A stretch of DNA of 64,000 nt. It comes from Callipepla californica brunnescens (Eukaryota > Chordata > Aves > Galliformes > Odontophoridae). The translations under genes were made by a program, and so were the position numbers. Numbering within the stretch: position 1 is the first letter of the stretch; every line of letters begins with the position of its first letter. The notes under the pieces were generated by a model, which did no database searches, was not told the DNA's origin, and saw nothing but the letters and a program-made list of their open reading frames with translations. Location: contig JALIRH010000018.1 in NCBI GenBank assembly GCA_023055505.1, forward strand, positions 12,632,146 to 12,696,145. Reading direction: 5' to 3'. This document shows positions 53,603-64,000 of this stretch, in pieces.

Positions 53603-56363
53603 AATTTACATTGTATTTTTTTCCTCCTTTTTTTTTTCTGATCATTTCTTGTCCCTTCCCCTCCCTACTGTGGCCACAAGTGAGCAGTTTATTGGTTTGA
53701 AGGGAAGAAGAAGAGGTTACTTGATTTAATTATTCCTTTTTGTTGTTGTTGTTCTAAGTATTTTATTCATGGAATTTTTACTTTTTTTCTTTTTACTTTC
53801 TACTTCAGAATTATTTTCACCTCACCAGCTGGAATTTGATTACAATTGATTATTTCTTTATTACTAGGAACAAATACAAGTATTGGCTTCTTACAAACTT
53901 AGCTTTCTCTGAAGTCTGTTATTTAATGATGGCTTGGAACAAGAGAACCCAGCAGAGGTCTGCCTCGCTGGCAGAGGTCTGACAGAACACTATTTTGTAA
54001 AATGATCTTCGGCATAAAACTACAAGCTGTTCCAGCTGGCTTTTCTGTCTGTGTCTATACGGAAAGGTGAAGGAGAGGGTCTGAGAACAGGCATGAAGTT
54101 TCCAAGCCTTGCACATACTGCTGGTGAGCATTTGGCTGTGCCTGAGTCTCAGTTTCCCCGCTGCTCTTCCTATCTGCCAATGATTATTTTAGATCATTCC
54201 CATGTCTCCACAGACCTTATGAATAACACAGTGTGTTTGAAGTACTGAGGGAAGCTAAGGAGTTACTAGCTTTGAAGAAGATAGGCAAATATGACACGGG
54301 TGCATGCAGTAGGAGTAGCTAATCTTGCTGAAGGAGGCAGGAGGCCCTCAGTATCACCTGAAGGTCTCTCCAGAACGGCTTACTATTATTTCATGATATG
54401 TCTGGCTGTCTGGCGGCATGCTAAAAGTACTGGAGTCTGGCTTCTGGAAGGGGGACAAAGTGCTCTTTTAGTGCAGTCTGCAAATTCACAAAGTGGCTCT
54501 TGATGAACCTGGATTAAATTTAACACAAAACTTTAAACAGACATGGAATTTTAGCTCCCAACAGATCAGGGTATCTGTCAGGAAAAGGCAGAGCTGAACA
54601 TTGTTATAACTCATGAGTTAGGCTGGAGTATACTCAGGCTGTGCTTGGAGGAGAATTGACCTAGAGAAAAGGCAGAAAGATGATTTTGCTTCATCAGTAT
54701 AGCCTCCTATTTTCAAATGTCTTCCATGCTGCTATAGGACTGTATGTCATATTTGGTACTTACAGAGTGTGTAATAAAAACTGACAAGAGAAATAGAGAT
54801 TACCTTTTAAAAAATAGGCTGTTGAACAGACATATTTTTAAAATTCAGACTTTTTTATTACAATAAAGTTGTATTAATCATTCTCCATCTTCTCAGTGAC
54901 AAAAAAGGGGTTGTTACTGCTCTGGAGGTGCTGTGCAGCATCAGTTGTGGCATTGTGGAATATTAATGCACAAAGCCAGGCTATAACTTCTCAGGAGGGT
55001 TTTGGAGGTTTTTCCTTCATGATATTTAAGAAACACTATACCTTTAAGAGGTAGAAAGGAGAATGAGAGAGGGACTTAAGTCATAATGACTTTTTGAGAA
55101 GAAATCGACTTATTTATTCTGTTCTTGTTCATGCTAACATTCAAAATGATATACATAAGGAAAGCAGATGGTTTAAGTTGCATGATGATAGACATATTGT
55201 AAAAACAGATACATTTTGAACAAGCAAGCTCCATAGTAAAACAGGTGTACCTAAACTATCAGCAAACTTGAATCCCAAACTGTACATATTCCTTATTGCA
55301 GAGGTAGATTCTGGATTCATGTAATTAAATGTTTACAAATATGCACACATATGCACATAAATATTTGCCTGCCTGAAAATGTAGCCTGCGTACTTTCCCC
55401 CCAAGTTGAATTCTGCATATAAATAACAATTCAAGGTTTCTCCCTGAGTTAAATCCTACATTTCCATTTCCGTTCCAATGCTGCTGAGTTGGAACTGTCA
55501 TCAGCACAACTCTCCCAAGCTCACACCAGCAACTCTGCAGAAGTGCTTTCTGTAAAATAACATTGTTGGGGATTTCACTGTTTTTGAACTGAAATCTTTA
55601 GCTGGGAAGTGTTGCATGCTAAGAATTGTTTGCTGTAGAAGTTACTTGCCTGTTGCAAGCAGCAGCTGCTGTGATCTCAGCAACTGTGTTGTTTTCAGAA
55701 CTAGTGAAGATGACAGTGTGCAACTTGAGTACATTTTGCTACTTTGGTAAAGGTAGTTTACACTACACAGGTACGAATGGGCTTCATGAGATTTTCTTTG
55801 CACTCTGACTTATGTTGGATGTTATAGATTATAAATTTTTTCTCACTGTATGATTTAACTCCAGCTGTGATTCAGTGCTAAATGGGTGGGCCATGGCACA
55901 CAGATACCTGAGGCAATGCACTTCTGTAAGAGAAGTGGAAATGGCATTGTCTTAGAAATGTACCTGGCTCCAATTCTCTTAATATGCCTGGTAAAAATTT
56001 ATACGTATCTGCTGCACTGTAATATAGTACAGGTGTTAATGATACTTGGAGAAAATGACAAAGAATTAGCTAATAGAAAATCCCTCCAGAGATATTTCAA
56101 TTAGGCATTTTGGACTGCTGTTCATTTGAATCTCTTTTAATGTACACCTGGAATAGTCATTACACTGCTCAGCAGGAAGTTCACTGTTCTCCCATCGTGA
56201 TTTAGTGGTGTTTGACACCTCCTGCTAGTACGTTTTATGTCACAGTTCCATAAAATGTAAAGCAGTGAAGGATAAGCTTTTGTGTTTTCATCTGCTAATA
56301 TTGAAGCTGTAACTGTATTCTCTGGGGGTGGTGGGGGAAGCATAACACAAAAGGATAATCTCC

Positions 56364-56384
56364 AATAGAATAGAATAGAATAGA
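56364..56384 (+). repeat. AATAG pentanucleotide repeat
   Basis: Four consecutive AATAG units. Confidence 0.88.
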
Positions 56385-58166
56385 TATAAGCCATCACAAC
56401 CTCAATGGAGATGTTTATTTAAATATTTCCTTTTTTTTTCTTCCTGTTTTTAAACCATTGTTTCTGCATTTTTAGACATGGGACACAATTTGTACAGAGG
56501 TCATGTTGTGGAAGTCTGGTCCAATAAAAAAGTAATATTTTGTCTTTCTAACTTCTACACTTTTGAAACCTAAAACTACAGTGGAAAATCATTTGCATGA
56601 AAGTCTTCAGCGTCTCCAGATTCAAATGTCTCTGTTACTGGTAATGGCAGACACTTTATTGTGGACAACAACAGCCACACCCAGACACTTTGGAGCAAGC
56701 TATTTTTTCAGAGCTAGCTCACTAAAAGTGATTGAATTTCCATTCAGGGATGCCAGAAACACTTTCCATGTCTCCTAAATACTGTAAGAGAGCAGTTTTG
56801 AGTTATGTGCCTCAGTGCACAGAGGAAATATGCTTACCCACAAAGTTTCTGAATCTCAGCTTTTATTATATTTATTTCTCTCTTTTATTTGAAGATTTGC
56901 AGTTCTAAACAATTAGCAGTGTGAATTTCATGACGGGTGTATTCAGGGCCTGTTTTCTCACCTTCCTTAAAATAGTTTGGATGCCTGCTGTGGAATTATT
57001 TCTGCAAATAATTCTAAGCAACTATAGAAGGGTCCATGGTGATGTTTTTGAACACATGGTGATTAGCTTTTCGAAACTGTGTCATAATTTTCTGACTTAC
57101 CTCCTGATGTGGTGGAGAGTGACATAAATATACATCAGAAGGCAGTTATGAACAGACTGCTGATGTTTCTTTCCTCCAGACACTGTGATCTGTTCAGTTA
57201 CTCACGTGGGTGGATGGTGGGACAGAGAGCAAGCAGGAGATGGCAGGAGGTAGGGGGTAGGGGGACACCTGCAATGCAGTGTTAAAGCCCAGCTTACAGC
57301 ACTGGGATATCCCTTCTGCTCTTGGAGCACGGCAGTGCCATGGCCACCAATAGGCTTCTAGGGGCAGTCAGGGCACTCTTGAAGTAAAGCACTGCAACAG
57401 ATGTGCATCTGCTGTGAATGTCTCAGCACTAATATATTTGAGATTCCCAATTCCAAGAGCTCAGACCTCAGCAAAGAGACAGTAAAGATTTACCACTTAG
57501 AAAGCACCAAAAAGTAACATTCCATTATCCTCTCTGCAAATGAGATTTTCCTAGTGGAATAAACTCATTTCCTTGTCTATTGTTGCACAATTATTTTTAA
57601 TAGGTTAGATGCCATCGCTCTGCTTCTGTTGTGAAATTAGACTTCTAGTATTTTCCATATTGTCATTCTGAAGTTGTGTTAATTGTTATTGGAACTAGCA
57701 AGATGACCAAAGATGATTTTGCTAGCTAAACATTCAGTAAGAAAGCATTTCTGATGTCACAAACCCCTTTAAGATAGAGGCAATTATCCAGCTTTTACTA
57801 TTTTAGACAAAACATGGAATTTTCCTAGCATAGTAAATGGCTTGTAAAGTGTTACAGCTGTCAGTTCAGGACATGTCACAGTATCTTCACAGCAGCAATT
57901 GTTTTTCCTTCAAGCTGCAGGAAGCAATAAGGAATCTCTTTTAAAACCTAGGAAGCAGAACAATATTTTCAAATTGTTATTTGCAATATTTTTCAACAAA
58001 AGGACTCATTGTGGACAAAAATCTTCCCACAGTTCAGCCAACCCCCTTTGTTTCACTGTCCTGCTCTCCAAAATTATAACGATCGTAGAATTCAGTTATG
58101 TTGTTTATTATCTTCTTGGGAAATGCTCAGGAGCAGCTAAAACAAAGATAATTGCCACTTTTTCTG

Positions 58167-58191
58167 AAAAAAAAAAAAAAAAAAAAAAAAA
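58167..58191 (+). repeat. Poly-A run (A25)
   Basis: Twenty-five consecutive A. The upstream sequence shows no processed-gene body or AATAAA at the right distance, so I read it as a homopolymer rather than a retrocopy tail. Confidence 0.9.
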
Positions 58192-61100
58192 GAGATCTTG
58201 CAATGCAATATGCTTGTATGTGTTCTTTTTGGGGGGGTCACTGACACATGAAGTGTTCAGCATTGAGAGAGAGTGGAAATGAAGGTGGCTTTCTGCAGTT
58301 GCTAATGATCAGCCCTGAGCAAAGTTCAGACCAAAGTACAGCTTATATCCTCATGGTTATGCTCCAGCAGGAGACTTCTGCCTAACACTGTGGTGCTGAG
58401 TGCTCTGTCAGGTACTCTTTAATTCTGAAGTCCGTGTCTACCTAGCATGGGCTTGACTATTCTCAGCCCCTTATGGGGCTTATGAACCCCTTATGAGCAC
58501 CTTATGGGGCTGAGATGCCCTGTAGTCCTAAGAGGTGTGCCCTGATTTCTTTGGTCTCAAAGAGCATGAAATGCAAAAATGTTCCACAGACATAGTCATG
58601 TAGCTGTTAAGGTAACATGATTGCAAGAGAGAATCCATGCTGATTTTTCCATCACTTTCCTGTGCTGAGCAGTGGAAAACCTAAGGGTTGAGAGTACTGA
58701 TTATTATTACCTGTGCTTTTGATAGAGATACCTTCATCTGAGGTGATGCACTGTAACAAGTCTGGGAGTGCTCATTCACAGAGGACAGTATAAAATCTTA
58801 ATTAGTCTGCCAGAAGAGGTTAAGGAAAACTTTATATGATACAATTTTATGAAATTAGAGAAGAAAGAATAACCTGTACCCAGAGGAAGAGAGCACTGTT
58901 TGTTTTTCATTAGTAAGATTCTACATTGACACATCAATAAAATATTACTAATTACTGTTTAGCCTACCAAGGTGTCAGCTGCACAAAAGTAAGAGATTTG
59001 TTGGAATTCATTAATATACCTATAGATTAACTGGATTAACTGGCTTTGTAGTCTACTCCTGTAGGTTCAAATCATGTTTTCTGGTGAATAATGAAAATTA
59101 CTGAAGAACAGTAAAAGTAACTGAACACCTGCAGTGATGTTCAGCTTGTCCCCAGGAGCAACTCTCTAGCTGATTGGATGAATGCTTCCCTATCACCCAT
59201 TTTCCTCTGATGATGACCGAGCATTTCTGGAGTGTCTGGGTCTGCTACAACTCTCCTGTAGCTTAGATTGGCCAAGGTAAACATCACTTTAGCACTGTAA
59301 GGTTTCACCTCATTTTCAGGGGAATATTTTCTGGCTATCAACACTAAAAATGTTACTGGTGCTGTAATTCTGGGCATTTGACCCAGTTAAGTTGCAGAGC
59401 TGCTAGGGCTTTGGAAGTGCATGGAAATTGTTGAGTCCTAATTTCACAACAGACCTATGGTAGTCAATGTTGCTTTGATTTTGATTCTAACATTAGTTCT
59501 GGCATTCAAGGGTGAATTTCTGCAACAGGACAGGTAGCACCCCCTTACCACAAGAGATTTATGGGATTCAGGTCACTCATGGGAGCTGAGAGTTTCTAGT
59601 CCAAATCTTTTCAGGCAGAGAGGGAAGGTGATCCATGGGTGCCACCTTCTTCTTTGATTTCCCACAGTTACCAAAGAGGTCACCTTGTCTCCACTTGTAC
59701 TAAGAGGTAAAAGGAGGAAGTTATATGCAAAGAAATAGAATAGTTCCTACTGCGTTTTGTACAAAATCAATTTTGGTGAATGTACGCAGTAAAGAAAACT
59801 CATTTTCTTTCATGTAAACAAGGCAGAACAACACCTAGTTTTGTATCCTCATGCAATAATACTCTTCTGCTTGATACCATAGGACTCAGGGGACTATGTC
59901 CCTGCTCACTAAACTGTAAAGGTCCTAAAGAACTGCAGTTTACAGCCCTTATACACCTCTGGTGTTGGATGAAATCTCAGGAAAAAAAAAAACTGAGAAT
60001 TTTTTCCTTAGATCTGGGGGCACAGCACCAAGATTTTATTTTTATTTTTATTTTTTCCATTCAGCATTTATTCTCTGTATTGCAGCAGGCAATCTCACAA
60101 GGCCATTTGGAGTGCAGATGTTCTGGAGCTAAAAACTTTGGATCTGAACCCGATCTCCTTATCTTTTTGTAACGATTGTTAAATACGGGAGTTGGATTCA
60201 TGCCTATCCCTGATTTATATGTATTTTACATAGCTAAATCTCTATACATTTAACCATATTTTTTCTCTTATTGGCAGCTTTCCTTGGAGAAGATTAACAA
60301 TGTCTGGCACTTAGGTGCAGTTACACATATACAGAGCTAATAAATATGTCATTTAGCCTAACATCAAGTACTACTTTATTATTATTTTTTAATATGGCTG
60401 CTGCTATTTTTTTGTCTGAAGACAGGAGCCACTAGAGGCCACCATACACCTCAGGATAAGATTTCCCATGGGAAAAACTTAAAACTCCTCACGCTTGAGC
60501 ATAAATAGCATCACCTTTTTTGTTAAATTTATTTGTAAATTAGCAACGAAAAGCCTTGCTTGCAGATAGGTTTTCATTTCTATCTAATTTATCTCCTGTG
60601 GCACAGTTGTGCATATGTTTGTGGCAACAGACAGGATTTTTTTTTAAACACTAGCTGTGGACCTTACTTTGGTAAAGGTGCATCCTCTGTGAGTTATTCC
60701 TGGATAAAATGAATTGTGTTCAACATTACTTTTAAAAAATATGAAAACAGCTAAGTAGTCTGCTTTGTGTTTTCAAATAGCAGCCTTCTAAGACCATGTA
60801 ATTTTAATAAAAATGTATTTATGCTAAAGCTATAATTGTAGTAACAGTGCTTTGCTATGACTACTTTCTTTGCAGCTCAGACTTTAGATCATTAGGATTT
60901 TCATGGAAAATATTCTGTTCAGTCTCTCATATGTATAGTATGTGTAGTTTCTGCAGGAATTACAGTAAAAATAACATTTAGAAAAGTTATCTTCTTTCTT
61001 TGGCAGGGACTACGTATACATAATTTTCCACCTACACCACTTTTCCTTATCCTCACATAAATCCCAATTGAATAGTAATTGAAAACACAGAGCATCCTGT

Positions 61101-61364
61101 ATGGTTGAGCCTTCTGTTAAAGTTAGAAACAAGAAGACCTATAATCCTGAGTGGAAGGGATTGGTTTTTACCAGTAGGCCGTTTAGGTTTATATGACATA
61201 TAAATGCAGCTAGTTGTATCCTCAGGCAGATGTTCAATCCTTAAGCATATTGATGATTCAGTTTCAGTGAACTTAGCAAAACTGTTTCTATCGATACCCA
61301 TAACCTAGCCAGTAAGAGTAATTAACGGTTGTCTTTGGATTTATGTTATATTATTGGGTTTTGT

Positions 61365-61416
61365 GTGAGAAATTTAAAGCTATATTTGCTGTGAGAAATT
61401 TAAAGCTATATTTGCT
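61365..61416 (+). repeat. Perfect tandem duplication of a 26-bp unit
   Basis: GTGAGAAATTTAAAGCTATA plus TTTGCT occurs twice, back to back and identical. Recent duplication, possibly length-polymorphic. Confidence 0.95.
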
Positions 61417-63524
61417 GAATTTCTAGTATCTAGCTGCTAGAACTCAGATTCCAACCTTTTTTCAATTATTATTTTTTGGTCCCATTTCCATTCTGGATAT
61501 TCTGTAGAAACTGGGGAGTTTCTTCTCTGACATTTAAAGCAAATTCTTAGCCTCACAAGAAAGATTAAAAATATCAGTCCTTACCAATTTATGTTTGGCA
61601 TTTGTTGGTGGCATAATGAAACTCCTATTAAGATAAGGTAAAATCCTGCACCTTTTTATTTCTTCCCTTCAACATTAGAAATAATAGTTCTTCAGCTGAA
61701 AGTAGCTTTTCTTTCTTCTGGTAATGTTTAACCAGATGAATAGTCCACATTACAGATCTCAACAGACTTTAGCTGCTATTGCCGTACTGGAGCAATCTTG
61801 GCCCAAAGGAAAGCTTAGTGAGGGGTCCTATAGCTCCTATTCTGCTATGATTCACATTTGCACTATGTAGCTGTTTTAGACTGGGGGCTGCCACATTGAC
61901 AGTGTGAGCCAGACAATGAGAGCTTTTGATTTTGTTTAATATTTATTGTCTTTGTCCTCATTTGAGAATACTTTAAAGCACAAAGCCATGGAAAAAATTA
62001 AACTCAGATTGAGGAGTGGATTTCTACCCCCTCAGCCTTTCTTAAACCATGGATGATTTTCTTTGCAGTGCAGTGCCCTCATGTTCATTATGAGCTGTTG
62101 CAGGTAAATGTCCAAACGTAGTGAACAGTCTGCATTTAGGACAAGAGGGAGAGACTCAAGAGTGAGAGAGATCAGATGTTGTTGTTGCATGTTCTTTGTT
62201 TTCTGAAAAGTCAGAACCTCAGTGTAAGATGATAGCATAAAAGTAAGAACTATTAAACTGTTGCCAAGTGTAATGCCCCAGGACAATTGAAGGCTGGTGA
62301 ATTCCGGACCAAGACATTGGTCAAGACGTAGATCTTAAAGGGAGTACCCAAAGCATCTGTGATTTGTTACTGAGGAAAGCCTGCTCTTTGCTGGGATAGT
62401 GTCATCTGTCAGAAAAGTCCTGGATTTTCTAAGGATCTTCCAGAAACTCAGCATCAAATTCTTGAGAATGTTCAGCAGTATTTAATGATTGTACTCCCAT
62501 AGGAGCTAAAGTTTGCTTACATGTCAGGAAAAAAAGAAAAAGAATATACATGAGAGAAAAGATAAGGGGGAATATCTGTTATTCCATTCATATATGGGTA
62601 AGGTCATTCTCATTCCTCCCTCTCAAGCACACTGCATACTAGAAATGCTGCTGCCTAAGCTGAGTGTTTCCTCCAATTACTAAACCATAAAAGATAAGCA
62701 GGAACACATTACTGCCACGCTGGTGCCAAGTTTCAAGCTGAGCACTATCTCATTGTTCTTTGAGGATACTGCCTTGAGCCACAATTAGGACTTTTGTTTT
62801 ACACCTTCCTCAGAAGGAAAATGCTATTAATGTATGGTCCATTGGGATACAAGTGCCATCTGCACTGAGAACCAGCATCCACTTCTAAGGATGGTTTTGG
62901 TTGTTTCTTTGTTCATTTGCAGGTGTTTTGGTTTTCTATGAAAATAGCTTTTGTTATAAATCCATATCCAACTTCTACTTAGGAATGACATAATGTGTTT
63001 TAGACTTCACCTTTTCAGTAGTAGGAATTAAAAATATTTTTCATTCTCATGGTTTAGATTTGGTAAATGTGGTTTTCATTCTTGTTTCAGACAACTGCTT
63101 GCTCACCTAAACATATCATCTTCTGAGGCCTAAAATTATTACAGACTTTGGTTACATTCCAGCAACAAATTTTCATCTGGAGGTACATGAGGAAGACAGA
63201 AGACCTCATTTCTGACCTCTAACATTGCTACAGCTCTGGATCCATCACAGTATTTTCATACTTTATTCATGGTATTTGTATTTTAAAATAATGTATAAAT
63301 TCAGGAATCTTTTGAAGAGTTATAAAATCAGTCTGAACCAATCAAAATGAATCTGAAGTTAAGACAACATTTTCTTGTTATTGTTTTCATTAGTCAAGGA
63401 AAAAAACAAACAAACATGAGTTGCATATCATTTTAATGTTAAAGATGTCTCCTACTCCCCAGAAAAGCAAAAAGTTGAGTTTTCCCCCCTCTACAGCTTT
63501 GGGGTTTGTTTGGTTGTATTTTTC

Positions 63525-63539
63525 TTTTTTTTTTTTTTT
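63525..63539 (+). repeat. Poly-T run (T15)
   Basis: Fifteen T inside a pyrimidine-rich stretch near the window end. Confidence 0.85.
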
Positions 63540-64000
63540 CCTTTTTGTCCTTGCAGACCTCTTTTTTAGAAGACCTTACCTCTGGGTATCATTTTTCAGC
63601 AAATCCTTTATTTCTCTGTCATATGAATATATAACTTCCACTGGATTTACCTGAGCTTTTATTTTATTTTATTTCCAGAAACTCCTTAGCTTACTTATTT
63701 CCCTGTTACGCTCTGGTTCTCCTGTCTGACCCGTGTAACATCCCTTTCTGCTCTTATATCTTTTTGTCTTCTGGACCACTGTTATGTGTTTCTTTTCATT
63801 CTGCTCTTTCTCGTTACAAAAATTTGCACAGATTTGTTGTAATGATGGATGCAGTACTTTACATTCATGTCCCTTGTGCCCAGTGCTCATAACTCAGTAC
63901 AATGTTTCACCGCACATGGACTTCCTCCCTCCTTTCCTTCCCTTCTGTCAGGCTGTTCCTGATGGCCAAGATGACCCCCTGACCCACATGCAGCAAGCTG

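Larger units (their letters stand above)
53603..64000. other. Intergenic sequence to window end, no gene seen
   Basis: Mostly AT-rich. It includes an AATAG pentamer repeat (56364-56384), an A25 run (58167-58191), a small repeat cluster with an inverted pair (58461-58515), a 26-bp perfect tandem duplication (61365-61416) and T15 at 63525-63539. ORFs such as 57899-58282 (which reads through the A25 run as polylysine), 59141-59377 minus and 59780-60172 have no recognisable domain. No exon of a neighbouring gene is identified. Confidence 0.72.

Noticed and set aside
58167..58191. A25 run as the tail of a processed pseudogene or retrocopy
   Set aside because: No recognisable mRNA body, AATAAA at the right distance, or target-site duplication is seen upstream.
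57899..58282. 127-codon ORF with a polylysine stretch
   Set aside because: The lysines come from an A25 homopolymer; nothing else in it looks like protein-coding sequence.

Overview
The window looks like nuclear DNA from a bird, most likely a galliform such as chicken. It has spliced coding exons in long AT-rich introns, several CR1 retrotransposon 3' fragments (one ending in the diagnostic ATTCTATG tandem), and two internally deleted mariner-type elements whose ends match the chicken Galluhop family. There are no operons, phage genes, CRISPR arrays or other prokaryotic features.

Only one protein-coding gene can be supported. It is the + strand orthologue of PRKX, a cAMP-dependent protein-kinase-like Ser/Thr kinase. 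Seven coding exons (gene exons 2 to 8) lie at 3538-26368. They continue without indels from the glycine-rich loop to the C-terminal FKNF and stop, and match human PRKX residues 57-358 (human sequence recalled, not searched). Exon 1 (5' UTR, about 55 N-terminal residues and the first base of the next codon) is not seen and should lie upstream, so 1-3537 is the end of intron 1. After the stop in exon 8 a good donor and acceptor define a 3'-UTR intron (26392-26860) and a long terminal UTR exon. That exon has several AATAAA signals, the last at 30581-30586.

The introns are mostly unremarkable AT-rich sequence. Intron 2 carries a deleted Galluhop-type element at about 7071-7566 and intron 3 a second copy in opposite orientation at about 10537-11073. 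These inverted copies flank exon 3 alone. Intron 4 contains an antisense CR1 3' end.

From about 30.6 kb to the end of the window (33 kb) I find no convincing protein-coding exon. This stretch holds four more CR1 fragments, simple repeats, a few short tandem duplications, a moderately GC-rich block at 34.5-39.8 kb with unassigned ORFs, and one TATA-containing promoter-like sequence followed by a possible splice donor near 40.75-40.87 kb. It is best described as intergenic sequence downstream of PRKX. No new multi-gene system is evident; the most testable novelty is the inverted transposon pair around a frame-neutral kinase exon.
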